Source: Aulostomus chinensis
Lineage: Eukaryota; Chordata; Actinopteri; Syngnathiformes; Aulostomidae
NCBI GenBank assembly: GCA_037954235.1
Contig: JBBMOA010000013.1
Span: forward strand, 20,499,001-20,563,000
DNA: 64,000 nucleotides
Reading direction: 5' to 3'
Shown here: in pieces, positions 1 to 10,625 of the stretch
Layout of the letters: every line of letters begins with the position of its first letter
Numbering within the stretch: the first letter of the stretch is position 1
Notes under the pieces: model-generated
What the model saw: only the letters and a program-made list of their open reading frames with translations
Databases searched by the model: none
What the model was told of the DNA's origin: nothing
Translations under genes and position numbers: made by a program

Positions 1-279
1 TATTCTAATCAGGAAACTACTGACACTGGGGGAAGCAAACACATCAGCTCTAACCTGCACCTCCCTCTGTGCATCTTCATCAGCTATCGCTCTAGGCAAC
101 ACTGGAGATACACAAACTACAATATTTATCACCATATCAACAGTTGGAGGTTAACAGAATGAACAACAAACAACAAAGCTTCAGTCTCTTTGTGCAAAAA
201 TAGGTGCAGAAATAGGTCATTATTCACCTGGCATTATACATAGTGGGTCTTCTCTCATTATCACAGCTGAGATGCACTG

Positions 280-357
280 AGAAAGTCGCTTAGACAACCA
301 ACTGCTCCAGTGGAGCAGCTCGATGGCGGGCAGCTACCAGGTGTGAATGTGTGTAAC
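280..357 (+). mobile_element. Possible truncated SINE fragment
   Basis: The segment with GGCGGGCAGCTACCAGGTGTG followed by GAATGTGTGTAACTGTGTG resembles the interior of common fish SINEs that carry a 'GTGTGAATGTGTGTGTGAATG' segment. There is no tRNA-like head and no duplication is visible, so this is a weak call. Confidence 0.22.
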
Positions 358-1009
358 TGTGTGTGAACATGACAAAAAAACATCCATGCATCTGCTTTAG
401 TATAGATGTACAACTCTCCACAACACCCATAACAACTCAGACCCTGTCATGGAAAACAACTTCTCCTGATTCTAACTCAGACTGCACGTCTCATTCAGCC
501 TAGCACTCACTTGTAGTCTAAAACGGCATGAAAGAATAGCTAATTTTCAAATGGAGTACTTTAACATTTTCTAATCAATTTAACAACGATCAAACCACTG
601 TTTGGCTAATTGCCTTGACTTAAGGGGATTTCCTTGCCCATTATCTAGGCAACATAGCAACAACGCAATTTAACATCTAACAATTAAGCTTACATGTCTT
701 CTGGGCATCTCCTGCTTATTAAAGTAAACTTTTTCATCATAATAAATGTTTATTACCAAAGACATATTCCTCTGAATAACCTAACCAAATTAGCTCCAGG
801 TCCCTCCTTAATCAAATATGATTATGGCTCCATGCAGATCTTTAAAAAATGAAAACACAAAGCAATATTCCACAACCTGAGAGACAATTTGAGGACACAA
901 AACCATCCCAGTATGCATATTTCACTCTATAAGTTCAAATTAATATCACAAACTAAAACTAATGTTAATATTACATTAACTCATTATTAGATAGTTTTAT
1001 TACAAACAG

Positions 1010-1022
1010 CCACCAGGTGGCA
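1010..1022 (+). promoter_or_regulatory. CTCF-like core motif
   Basis: CCACCAGGTGGCA fits the CTCF core consensus (CCASYAGRKGGCR) in plus orientation. It is a motif match only. Confidence 0.3.
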
Positions 1023-2220
1023 CATGAAAAAAAAAAGTGTTAATTAAAGATGGAGAGAGGACAATTTATGTTTGTCTGCCATTGCAGAGCTTTTAAAATA
1101 GCAATACCTGTTTGCAAACCAATCTAACTAAGCCATCTGTATGATGATATCACTCTGGCTCGCTGAATGGAACTATTACTATAAAATCAGTAGCCCCGAT
1201 GCCTTTGTTAAACGAGTTGAGAAGAAAATTAGGTTTTACTTTAATTAGTTCTAATAATAACAAAAGGATTACTCAGAGCCAGCCATTGTTGGCGGTGAGG
1301 ACTATAATGCAATGTGCAGCTCCTGATTGTTTTTGGCAACTTCATGAAACTACTTTGTGTTCCTGTTCAGTCAAGTGCTCTGTTCAGTTAGCGGCACTCA
1401 CACCTGGTTTTCATTTAACTTCACATTTGCCGAGAACAACAACAAACTCTCTTATACTGAAGCTCTTAAATGATTGTAGGAAAATGGTGCAGATGTTATA
1501 ATTAGCCTCATTTATAGGCTGAAAGCTCAGCAGTCATGTAAAGTTGACATGGTGGAAATACGTATTCATTTCACAAGTATATTACGCTGCTGCCAACATG
1601 AACAATTATGGGCTAGAGGAGTACAGCTGCAATAAAATATGCCTAAATATAATAACGTCAGTTCTTAGAGGATAAGTGCATTATTTTTAAACATGGGCTC
1701 TATTTTCTAATCTCCTAAATGATTAATCACGGGGAAAAGAAATCTTGGAATTTGGGTGGTAGAGTGACAGTGCTACGGCCAACATCTGCAAAACGACTGT
1801 CATGGACAAATACCAGTGGTATTCAGTTTCAAAGTACAATAAGATGAACTAAAAGAGCTGTTTCTGCCACAGATTGACTCAGAATGTAATTTTCTATGCA
1901 AAGGTTCCTGTACAGAGGTTGTTTTTTTTTACATTCTGCTCCAGGGGGTAGTAATTGTACTAAAAATTTGTTATTATTCTGCCATGCTTTCATGTGTACT
2001 GATGCCAGGTCGACATAATAACATTCTGTTCAGCCTGTCTGCAGCTGATCTCTCTGCTCTTGGAACATCGTTTTGTTTTCCAAGAGAAAAGTGCTTCTGT
2101 GTTGGATCTTCTATTATTTGTCTGGCAGTTTTCATTCTGGTTGAAATTGTAACTGTTAAAATGACTGTGTACAAGCCACAGACAGGAGTATTTTCATCCA
2201 AGTTGAGGATAACTAACAAC

Positions 2221-2301
2221 TTTTGGTTTTTAGTTTGTTTTGTTTTGTTTTTTGTTGTTGTTGTTTTTTGTTGTTGTTTTTTTTTTGGGGGGGGGGGGGG
2301 G
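2221..2301 (+). repeat. T/GTT-rich tract running into a G15 homopolymer
   Basis: About 66 bases of T with interspersed G (TTTTG and GTT units) end in 15 consecutive G (2287-2301). One strand is entirely A and C across most of it. It is a low-complexity expansion; the open frame across it encodes only a Phe/Val/Gly string and is not a gene. Confidence 0.9.
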
Positions 2302-3140
2302 CTCCATACCTAAAAGCCAGCCTATGAAAGCACTCAAGTGTTAATTACTGTATATCTCTTCCCCTAATTGGGCTCACTGACTCACTGTTATTTTTCAAAA
2401 AAGAAAAACATGTCAAGCCCTGATGAAAACACTACATATTTGATTAAGGACAATTTCTTGTGCTTATATTTAATGCTAATGTTGCTAGTCATAGCTATAC
2501 ACATAAAAATGACAATTTGTCTAGGGGTAATCAGATACTGTGCTCAATTTGGGAAGAGTGGAATCAGGCTGCTCCAAATACCACCTGGATAACTGCATTA
2601 GAAAAAGACTTGAAAAATCAATTGGTCTAAATTAATCTTGTTACAAAGTCTTCTCAAACTCTGTAGAGGAGTACAACTTAGCTTCAACTGCTACGGAAGA
2701 CTTACAAATACATGAAAAGGGATGTTGCTGAGTCAGACTGTGGTGAGCGCACAAGCAAAGTCATAAAGGTAACATGATACTCAGAGCTAAGAATTTGCCT
2801 AAGTAAGAACTGAATGACAACTCATTTAAATTAATGTCAACTCAGGCTGACAAATTGGAAAAAAAAACACACACAAAAACGACGACTGATCAGTCACATG
2901 TGTGAAACTGTTGAAACTCCGCAAACTGCAAAAAATACAAACATTCTGTGTTCAAAAATATGAGGATGTTCTTGAGTTTTATATCATCAAACTGAATATT
3001 TTTTAATTTTGGATACACTAAACAATTCATAAAAAGAGACCATTTTTTCAGGTTCCAGATGGCTGTTTCATTGTTGGTTAATCTATGAACTGTCTACCAC
3101 TGGGAGCGTTGAAATTTAGAGAGTGAAATCTACAAAGAGG

Positions 3141-3160
3141 GTGTGTGTGTGTGTGTATGT
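3141..3160 (+). repeat. (GT)n microsatellite, short
   Basis: Eight GT units followed by ATGT. Confidence 0.9.
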
Positions 3161-3441
3161 AGGGCAGAGCAACAAGACTGGTTGCATGAATGTTGCAAAT
3201 GCACACCAAAGAAGACAGCTACTTATCGCACAGTAAAAAGAACTATGAAAAGAATGGCCCTCTTATCCTCTCTGCTAACTGGATTGGGAACAACTCAATC
3301 AAGCACAGAAAGCCATGTTGTTTTCCTAAACCAATAAATCAACTCTTGACAGATCTACTGCTGACAAAGGAGAGACTTTCACTTGTTTCATTCCAAAAGG
3401 CTACAAAAACATCTAAGGACAAGTAATTTATTTCAAAAACG

Positions 3442-3458
3442 AAAAAAAAAAAAAAAAA
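3442..3458 (+). repeat. A17 homopolymer
   Basis: Pure A run; no retroelement body is recognisable upstream. Confidence 0.85.
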
Positions 3459-5959
3459 GAATGGGCAAGATAGCTGCAAGAGCTAAAGTGCCTTTAAAAG
3501 GGCATGAGTCTGTGGTAGGCTTATTATTTCAGGAGAGCTGGCACTGCTGGCAGTTTCCTAAAACAGCACCTATTGAAAGGCAAAGCACACAAAAGCCAGC
3601 GCGGCTAAGATTTGAATGGCTTTACAATGGATGGCCTGACCATGTGACTGCAGACCAGCACAGCACTGCCCTCAGGTTATGTGTGTCTATTGAAAACAAA
3701 TTTCTAGTACTGTATCCCTGAGGGCTGCCATGATATGCAGCCATCACAAACATTGGGTTTGGTAAGAAAATGTACAAAAATCTGTAATTGCTCATGATAG
3801 TATATATAAGATATGCTAAGTTGGAGGATGGTATAATTACGATGAATTATTGTCATTCTGACTTTCATTGTACATAGATGACCAGCCACCTTCCCTCTTT
3901 TTTGTGAACTCACAAAAAAAGGCTTGAAGTTAGTGCATTTGTCATATACTTCTGTGGTATTCTACATTACTGCTGTATTGTGAGTCTTTTGAGATTCTTA
4001 AGCATCCGTCAGCTCTCTCAGCCACTGATCTGCATTGACCTATTTTCACATTGCTGGAGGAGGGCTCCTCTAGTTCAGAAACTACATGATCAGCTATCTT
4101 TAATCACTCACCACACTTTTATAATCTTCTATGTTCTTTTAAGTGACAGGGTGTATTACACCAATGTGCATAACAGAAAGCTTTGCATTTTGTCCCAAAT
4201 TTGCATTTAGTAAATAAAACAACCATCAAGAGAGTCACCAAAATTGCCTTTCTAACTGATAAACAGCACAAAAAGGGGATAAATTCTTTTTTTTCCTTCA
4301 ATAGTTTTTAATCTGCCAAGTTCAGGCATTCACGCACGCTTGTTGGAAACTGGCCCACTGTTGCTTGCAGCTGATACTAAGCCAGCTATCACTAAACAAT
4401 CACACAGAAGCTTTCTTTGAGACCAGTGATAAAATTTGTTGCTAGTGAGACGGCTTATAGTTACTAAAGAGCTCCCCAGCATCCTAATACTTTAGTTATC
4501 AAATAGTCAATGAAAAAGAATTGATACAGCTCTTTGGCTGAGGTCCGCAAATTTGCTAGTAATTTAATTAATTACTGAAATAATTCAATCTAATCTAATC
4601 TAATTTGGACCAGGCAGAAAGTTGCTTTTGCATTAAAAGCAGTCACAGTTATCTTTATAACTGAAAACAAAGTCAAACTGCGAAGATGCACAAGTAAATT
4701 TGTTATAACATAATAGATAAATAAAACTTGTTTGAAACTATTTGAGGGCAGGATGTCATCATGTTATCTAATTACATCCATATCTAGTTAAATTGAGAAT
4801 TACAGCAGGGTATTGCAATGCCTCTCAAGTGTTTGTCCGCAATGCAATGCTATTTGAAGGACACTGTGGTGTGCCTGGTAAAACAATGTATTTACATGAC
4901 AAAAATGTGACTAAATGGTTGCAGTGTGGAGGCTCCCAATCGCAATCATTAAATACAGCTCAAGAGCAGGGGAAGCCCAGCACACACAAACCAATACTGG
5001 GTCACAAGGTACAATTCTTGTGTCGTCACTTAGAGAATATCACAAAGCACTGACACACAAAGACTTTTCGCAAAGTAGACTTGTAAACTTTAAATATTTT
5101 ATCTCAAATACTGATGATGATGTAGATGAATGAGGTTCTGACTGACATTAGTGCAGCGTGGGTTTCTTCCACTGGATGTGACTAAAGCATTCTTCACCAC
5201 TTCCTCTCTCTAACTTCCTGAATGCCATTAAATCGCTCACATATGGTCTGTTTCCTGCCTCATACATCTCCCAAACACAATTGTGGTCATATTCAATAAA
5301 CAATACACAGAAAAACACATAAGCTGCTGCAATTGAATTTTTAGAAAGCAACACCAGTTTCGGTCCACCTGAAAAAAAAACGTTTCGCAATTCACCAAAA
5401 GTAAAATCTGGTACAGTGTAGATCAGCCATAGGAAAAGTTGCTCTGTCTCTTGTTGACCTAAAATGATCCCTGAAGCCTCCTGAAACCTTCAAATGCCAC
5501 AGCTCTGACACAGCAAGCAATTACAATAATTGAATGAAATGTGATACTGCCAAAAATGCCAAACAGGAAAGGTTAAGTACTCCCTAACCTAATGTGATGT
5601 GGTGAAAAAAAAAAACATAAATATGCAGTGCAGTATAATAGCACTTTAATTAGCTTGTCTAGTTTACATCCATCACAACAAAAAGTTAATGTTTCCATCT
5701 GTCATCCTAATGCAGATATCATTCAAAAGAAAATCTTAATTTTATGTTAATGTTGACAATGAAAGATTCTACAAATATATATAAAAAAATTATCATATAA
5801 TTAAGCTTCTTAACAGTGATTGCTAGATGATTTTATTTCCCAGCTAAAATTGTATGTAAATACAATTTCTCAGTGGCCTACAGATGACTTGCAGCAGAGG
5901 ATACGATCCTCGAGTGTTCGTGGCAACACCATTATTCCACTAAGGTCTCCCATGTCCAA

Positions 5960-6110
5960 GTTCTCATAATTAAGTTTTGTCATTGTTGTCATTGTCATTA
6001 CTGAAGTCTTAATGACTTTAATTACGAAATGACGATCATCATTAAGACCCAGTTTAATTTATCCCTGTTAATTACAAATTGTCTCAAATAAAATGATGGA
6101 CATGTTCTAA
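5960..6110. promoter_or_regulatory. Candidate conserved non-coding element with a 10-bp inverted repeat
   Basis: An AT-rich block dense in TAAT/ATTA homeodomain-type cores and TCATT repeats. GTCTTAATGA (6006-6015) is matched perfectly by its reverse complement at 6039-6048 with a 23-nt spacer. No open frame is maintained. The look is that of a developmental enhancer lying in the intron, but this rests on composition only. Confidence 0.28.
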
Positions 6111-6369
6111 TATTCAGAAGACTTTGGCTTTAGCTTTTGATCCCCTGGGACTGTGGACAGTGTTTGTCTATCAAAATAATGTCATAGTGGCAAATGTTGA
6201 TTTTATCTGAATATAAATAATATGTTTAGCATTTTTTCCTTATCGTTGATGATGAGCAAACAAGAGGAGACTTGAGCAGAACTGGGCCCATATCAATGGT
6301 ACTGTGAGAGAGGGCATTGCTGTTATGTACATCTGTTTATCTATTTTTCCAAAATATCTGTGAATCCAC

Positions 6370-6482
6370 CCCGTGATTTAAACTCCCCCAAGCTTTTCCT
6401 CTACCCAGGCCCCACCCTTCTACCAAGTTTCATTAAACATCCAACCAGGCTTGGGTGAAGTAGATCGCTTCAGCGGAGGTAA
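6370..6482 (+). mobile_element. Degenerate right end of a TIR-type interspersed repeat (GGCGGAGGTAA family)
   Basis: The segment contains CCACCCTTCTACCAAGTTTC and ends CAGCGGAGGTAA. This matches the layout of a widespread fish repeat whose 3' portion has a 'CTACCAAGTTT' block and whose terminus reads GGCGGAGGTAA. The middle is diverged and the left end is missing. Compare the left end at 23817, which reads TTACCTCCACAAAGGA, i.e. the inverted terminus. Confidence 0.4.
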
Positions 6483-7139
6483 TTACTATGCAGAAGCTAG
6501 CAATAAATGTCTGTTTTCTGCAATCAGATTACAGGTTGAAAATAAGCCAGTGCCTACAGACTAACAATTTGTTCTCTGGTTATTACATGGATACACTGGG
6601 ATGGCTTAGGTTTCTCCCATGTAGCTCTGTGTGACATCATTGATGCTGGCATGGCGAGGGGAAATATTTCTCCCTCCCTGTCAAACATGCACCCCTGAAT
6701 TTGAAAATTCCTACTTCTGTCTACTTGTTTTATTGGAGTTCATTACATCATCAAATGAGACATTGTGGTAAAGAAAAGTGGCAGACCTGCTGCTGCGTAT
6801 CTCAGATCACTGCTGTTATTCTAATGTCCTTGACTGTGTTGACTATTCTCGTCCTGGGCCAAAAGCCCAAACGGTGCTTCTATGATGTAATCCTGACCAA
6901 CGACTTGTAAAACAAACATACAGCTTTGAGAGTTTCTCCTCTAAACACGGATTTAACTTTTCCAAGGCCAAACTCTGCTTGTGTCAAACATTTTGCTTAT
7001 CTTTCACACAAATGAAAGCTGCACACACTAAAGTAGAGGTCAATGTCCCACTGCGAAGCGGAACGTTTCTATTAGTTTAACCTCACCTCAACCTCACCTC
7101 AGCATTTAAAACTGCAGTTTCACTGATTAAATATCCATA

Positions 7140-7149
7140 CCCCCCCCCC
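7140..7149 (+). repeat. C10 homopolymer
   Basis: Ten consecutive C in AT-rich surroundings. Confidence 0.9.
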
Positions 7150-8392
7150 GACTATACTTTTACACTTATTGAAAAGTGCAAACAAGCTACAGCATATTTG
7201 AGGGCAGCTAAAAAAGAGGGGATAAACAAGAGGACAGACCACAGCCCCACCCAGGATGAATAATTACTTCCTCTGTCCAGCTGCACTGAGATTTCAGCAA
7301 TCACTATAGAACATGCTTTGCTATGCATAAGAGTGTTCTTTGGACGATTGAGCAATAGGGAGCATGCCTGGCTTGAGGACCACTTTAGGGAACCAAAAGC
7401 AGTGATCTAACAAAAGACTTCTCATGACTGTTTCGCTGAGTGATGTCATCCTGACTCGCTTGCAAACCATTTCAAAGTTGGTAGGCAGGATATTCAAGGG
7501 ACTGGTGTTACGATTTCTCAAGGCAACTCCCTTCAATAGTTCTGGGAGCGAATGACATTTCACTCCATTCTGGGATTTCCTGTCTGGCAGTTGTGTTAGT
7601 ATGGTCACATTCTCTCAAACCTTAACTTTGCTAGAACGCAACCAGGGATAATAGGTTGAGTTTGTGACACTGCATGAGTCCTGTTCACGCTTCCATGTCT
7701 CAGTTAAAGGACACGTTTATATCAAAGCAACAAACCTTGTTTAGAAGTGGAGCTTGACGTGTTTCGTTAGCTATGTGTGCAAGTCAAACTCCTCAGTGGT
7801 TCAATCACTTGATATGCTTGTGAGCAGCGGCTGCAAATAAACTCTGACCTGATCCCTCCACTCAGCTAACAATCACAGTGCAGTGAAAGTCATCACAACT
7901 ACTAACCAAGTGTTGTTGTTTTAGCTGTTTAGACACGACCTCATTCAGAAAAATAAACTGCAACCATCAGGGAAAAACAAATACTGTAGAAGACATTGGC
8001 CACAGCTTTGTTTCTCACAGCAAGTAAACCTGAAACTGCTGACTTCTGCAGTAACATATCGGGAAGCGCAATTTTTTTTTTTACTTCTAATTTGGACATT
8101 AGCTGATATCTACAGATGTCAATTTTATTTCAATCAAAACAAGTTTATAAAATATTCCAAGTTGTACATAAATAAAAACAAATTTGACAAAGTAAACATT
8201 TTTATTTATTTCCAAAAGCATTTTGAAAAGTCAATAATTCATCTTCATTTATCACTTATTTGTAATCAAAAGATGGCGAGGAAGAGACTTCAGCCTCATA
8301 CCAGTGTTAAAAATGGCCGATATTATTTTGCATTCTTACTGAAGATTAAATGCACTTTACACCCATGAAATTGAGATGAAGGATCTAAATTG

Positions 8393-8575
8393 GAGCAGGA
8401 CTGCAACTAACCATTATTTTCATTAATGATTCATTTAAAAGGTTATTGTCATGTTTGGCTGAGTAATATATAAAATATCAAGAAATCCTGAAAAGACAAA
8501 TCAATTATTAAAATAGAGAGGGATTCATTTTCTTTCCATTAACTGATCGATTATCAGCTTTAAATTTTATCAATC
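8393..8575 (+). mobile_element. Degenerate hAT-like non-autonomous DNA element
   Basis: Begins GCAGGACTGCAACTAAC followed by CATTATTTTCATTAATGATT, and later has TTAACTGATCGATTATC. This is the arrangement of the abundant fish repeat that starts 'GCAGGGCTGCAACTAACGATTATTTTCAT' and carries CGATTAATCGATTA blocks. The copy is shortened, CpG-decayed and has no coding capacity, so it is old. Exact ends and the 8-bp duplication expected for hAT elements could not be fixed. Confidence 0.55.
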
Positions 8576-9309
8576 CCGACTTCACACAGAATCCTAGACA
8601 ACACCGCGAAACCACAGCACAACCAAAAAAATGACTCAAAAGCATAATGACACCAGAGCTCTAATGATGGATAGTCATGGTTCACCATGTCCTTCAATGC
8701 CTTTTCCCCACTCACACTACATAAAAACAAGTCCACGCTGACAGAGAAGCAAGAAATGCATTATATGTATGGACTGATAATACTCTTCATGTTTACTGAA
8801 GGGTGCAAAGCACATCACCCTAATGCAATGAGTCATCCGGTGACTGAAAGTCTTTATGTGTGTTTTAGAAGCCAACTGTCACAACAAGAACGCTCTTCAG
8901 AGAACTTTCAGGGGATGTATTAAGGGTGATCACATGATGCATTTAGTGCAAAGCAAAATACAGCACTCAGTGAAACTCTACCTCTTTGGCCCAGCTCTTA
9001 AAAACTATTAGCTGCTCTGTATTGGAATACATTAAATAGTAATAAGAACTTCTCGCTAATGTCCTACACGAAACAGATGTGCGATGTTTACAAGACTTGT
9101 TCTCTAAATGTGTAGGAGATGTCTTTTATCTTGGTTTGGCTTCAATATAAGGAACATAGGCTTCTGTGGAATAGAAGCCATTTTCAAACTAATGTGAGAA
9201 CATGAAACTTTCTTGGTGAAACTTTCTCATGCTGACTGAAGTTGGCATTAACCCTTGCATTTGGGATTTCATGATATAGCAAGTGAAACAGCAATGACTG
9301 TAAACCTAC

Positions 9310-9393
9310 CAGCTTTTTGTTTTTACCCTCATCTTCACTGGATTTCTTTTTAGAGGGCTTATTCGGGTCCTCCCCACCGCTTGCTTGATCCAT
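9310..9393 (-). CDS. First coding exon (28 codons) of an unrecognised minus-strand gene
   Basis: The coding part of exon 2 runs from the ATG at 9393 down to 9310, exactly 28 codons, so the following intron is phase 0. The peptide starts MDQASGGEDPNKPSKKK and ends KNKKL. It is hydrophilic, rich in Lys, Ser, Glu and Asp, with no signal peptide or membrane segment, so a cytosolic or nuclear protein with a disordered N-terminus is the natural inference. The ATG has A at -3 and G at +4, and an in-frame TAG lies 12 nt upstream (9405-9403), which fixes the start. The exon begins at 9421 after a polypyrimidine tract (17 T, then CTTCCCCC) and CAG, giving 28 nt of 5' UTR. The donor reads CTG|GTAGGT. 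A second donor-like site, GG|GTAAAA, lies a few codons earlier and would shorten the exon. Reading on past the donor stays open to 9184, but that extension is intronic in character. I do not recognise the family. Confidence 0.6.
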
Positions 9394-9421
9394 TCTTGGC
9401 TTCTATATTAGTTTCCCTCCT

Positions 9422-10312
9422 CTGGGGGAAGAAAAAAAAAAAAAAAAAGAGGTGGCCTCCTCAAAAGTTCTTAACTAGTAGGCAACAGTTGTACAGCAAA
9501 CCATGCAGGTTAATTAAGTGTTTTCAAAATCCATTCCGTTAAAAGTGTGAAGAATGGGTTCCAAAATATTTTCCCCATAAAATATCCGAGTCAGTCGAGG
9601 GCTTAGAAGAGGTGTGGTAGTATCCGTCCAGATGTCCTCTCAGCTCAGCATCAACGCCGTTCACACAGCCGGGGAAGCCTTTTCGACAAGAACCAGGCTA
9701 GTAACTGCAATGGAAACAACGTTTAATTAGTTTAATACAAATGTCCAAGGTGTTACAGATGTTTCCCGACACACGTGTTTCCTTTAACAACCTGATTAGC
9801 GCGCGGAGTGGACAGAGATGTAAACAAACGTCAAATGTATATCTAAATAACTCCTCGACAATGATAACAAATTGTATGTGTTTTAAGACTTACAGACAAC
9901 AAGCTCGAGCCCTGTGTTTGGAAACATGCTTATGTATGTAAGAAAGGAAACTTAGGAGCTGTGCAAGTTAGCTATAAGGAAGTATTAACCCACAAAAACG
10001 CATATTTTTTGACCGGGAGGCTCTGACAGCTTTTGCGACCAATGTTAAAACGACGTTACATATATTTATCACCATTAATATCGTTTAACAGTTGTCCCAA
10101 TAGTGGAAAATCACCGTTGTTCTCTCTGCTTGAGATACTTTGCAATGCTGCACATTTAGCCAGGTTAGCATAAAATGATTCCCCATGCCAGACGAACGTT
10201 AGTGACTTTAAACACAATTTTACACAAGAGTAGATAATAACGTGACATTAAATAAAATGGGATATATACATAACGTGTCAAAGAAACTCACAGAATTCCA
10301 TCCAGAGCTTAC
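9422..10312 (-). other. Intron 1 of the minus-strand gene
   Basis: This 891-bp segment is bounded by GTAAGC at the 10312 end and by a long T-run plus CCCCCAG at the 9422 end. It contains scattered CpGs near 9590-9700 and 9800, so the island's shoulder extends into it. Alternative first exons could lie here: around 9600-9700 the sequence is less AT-rich, but no better donor was identified. Confidence 0.45.
9432..9448 (+). repeat. A17 run serving as the polypyrimidine tract of the minus-strand acceptor
   Basis: On the minus strand this is T17 leading into CTTCCCCCAG at exon 2, an unusually strong and length-variable tract. Confidence 0.7.
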
Positions 10313-10350
10313 CTTCGCAACCAAACCTGAATGCCAGGCCCACGCTCAGA
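10313..10350 (-). other. Probable non-coding first exon (3' boundary defined) of the same gene
   Basis: On the minus strand the sequence GAAG|GTAAGC, with the exon ending at 10313, is a near-consensus splice donor placed just inside the CpG-rich promoter. The only strong acceptor downstream on this strand before a good ATG is the tract at 9422-9448, giving an intron of 891 bp (10312-9422). No ATG in good context opens a frame across this junction, so exon 1 is taken as 5' UTR. Its upstream edge is a guess: transcription probably starts 20-60 bp above the donor, given CCAAT boxes at 10369 and 10411. A spliced cDNA joining 10313 to 9421 would prove it. Confidence 0.5.
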
Positions 10351-10625
10351 CCCGCCCACCCGATTCTTATTGGTCGACGTATTGCGAAAAGAGCGATGAT
10401 TCCAGGAGTCATTGGTCAGCTGAGTTGGCTGTCAAAAGGTTGGCGTGGCGTCGAAGAGGCGGAGACTGATGACGAGGAGGTCAATCTGATCTCAGAGCAA
10501 GTGGATGGGTCTTTCAACTGTCGGGCCGGAGCAGGAATAGATCTATACATTGAGTGAATTATGAAAGGCTGGCAGCAGACAGGAAGCAGGGCTGGAGTCC
10601 GCGGCACCAAATCAGACCCTTTGTG
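10314..10625 (-). promoter_or_regulatory. CpG-rich, CCAAT-box promoter of the minus-strand gene
   Basis: This stretch has at least 15 CpG dinucleotides in about 300 bp, while the sequence on both sides is AT-rich and CpG-poor. Two ATTGG boxes (10369-10373 and 10411-10415) read as CCAAT on the minus strand, 42 bp apart, as in NF-Y-driven promoters. A CCCGCCCACCC block (10351-10361) is a GC/KLF-type box. No TATA box is seen at a suitable place. Together with the splice donor at 10313 this indicates a TATA-less CpG-island promoter firing toward lower coordinates. CpGs continue to about 10605 (GGGCCGG, CCGCGG), so a divergent transcript on the plus strand is possible, but no plus-strand exon or good donor was found there. 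Confidence 0.55.

Larger units (their letters stand above)
1..9309. other. Probable intron 2 of the minus-strand gene; no further exon identified
   Basis: No exon with convincing splice sites and a protein-like frame was found. Open frames here are at most 112 codons and contain simple-repeat or low-complexity residues. If the gene starting at 9393 continues toward lower coordinates, its third exon is either outside the window or a short exon that cannot be told from background by eye. Contents otherwise: AT-rich sequence, a possible SINE fragment near 280, a CTCF-like site at 1010, a T/G tract with G15 at 2221-2301, a short GT run, an element remnant at 6370, a hAT-like element at 8393 and a possible conserved block at 5960-6110. 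Confidence 0.35.
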
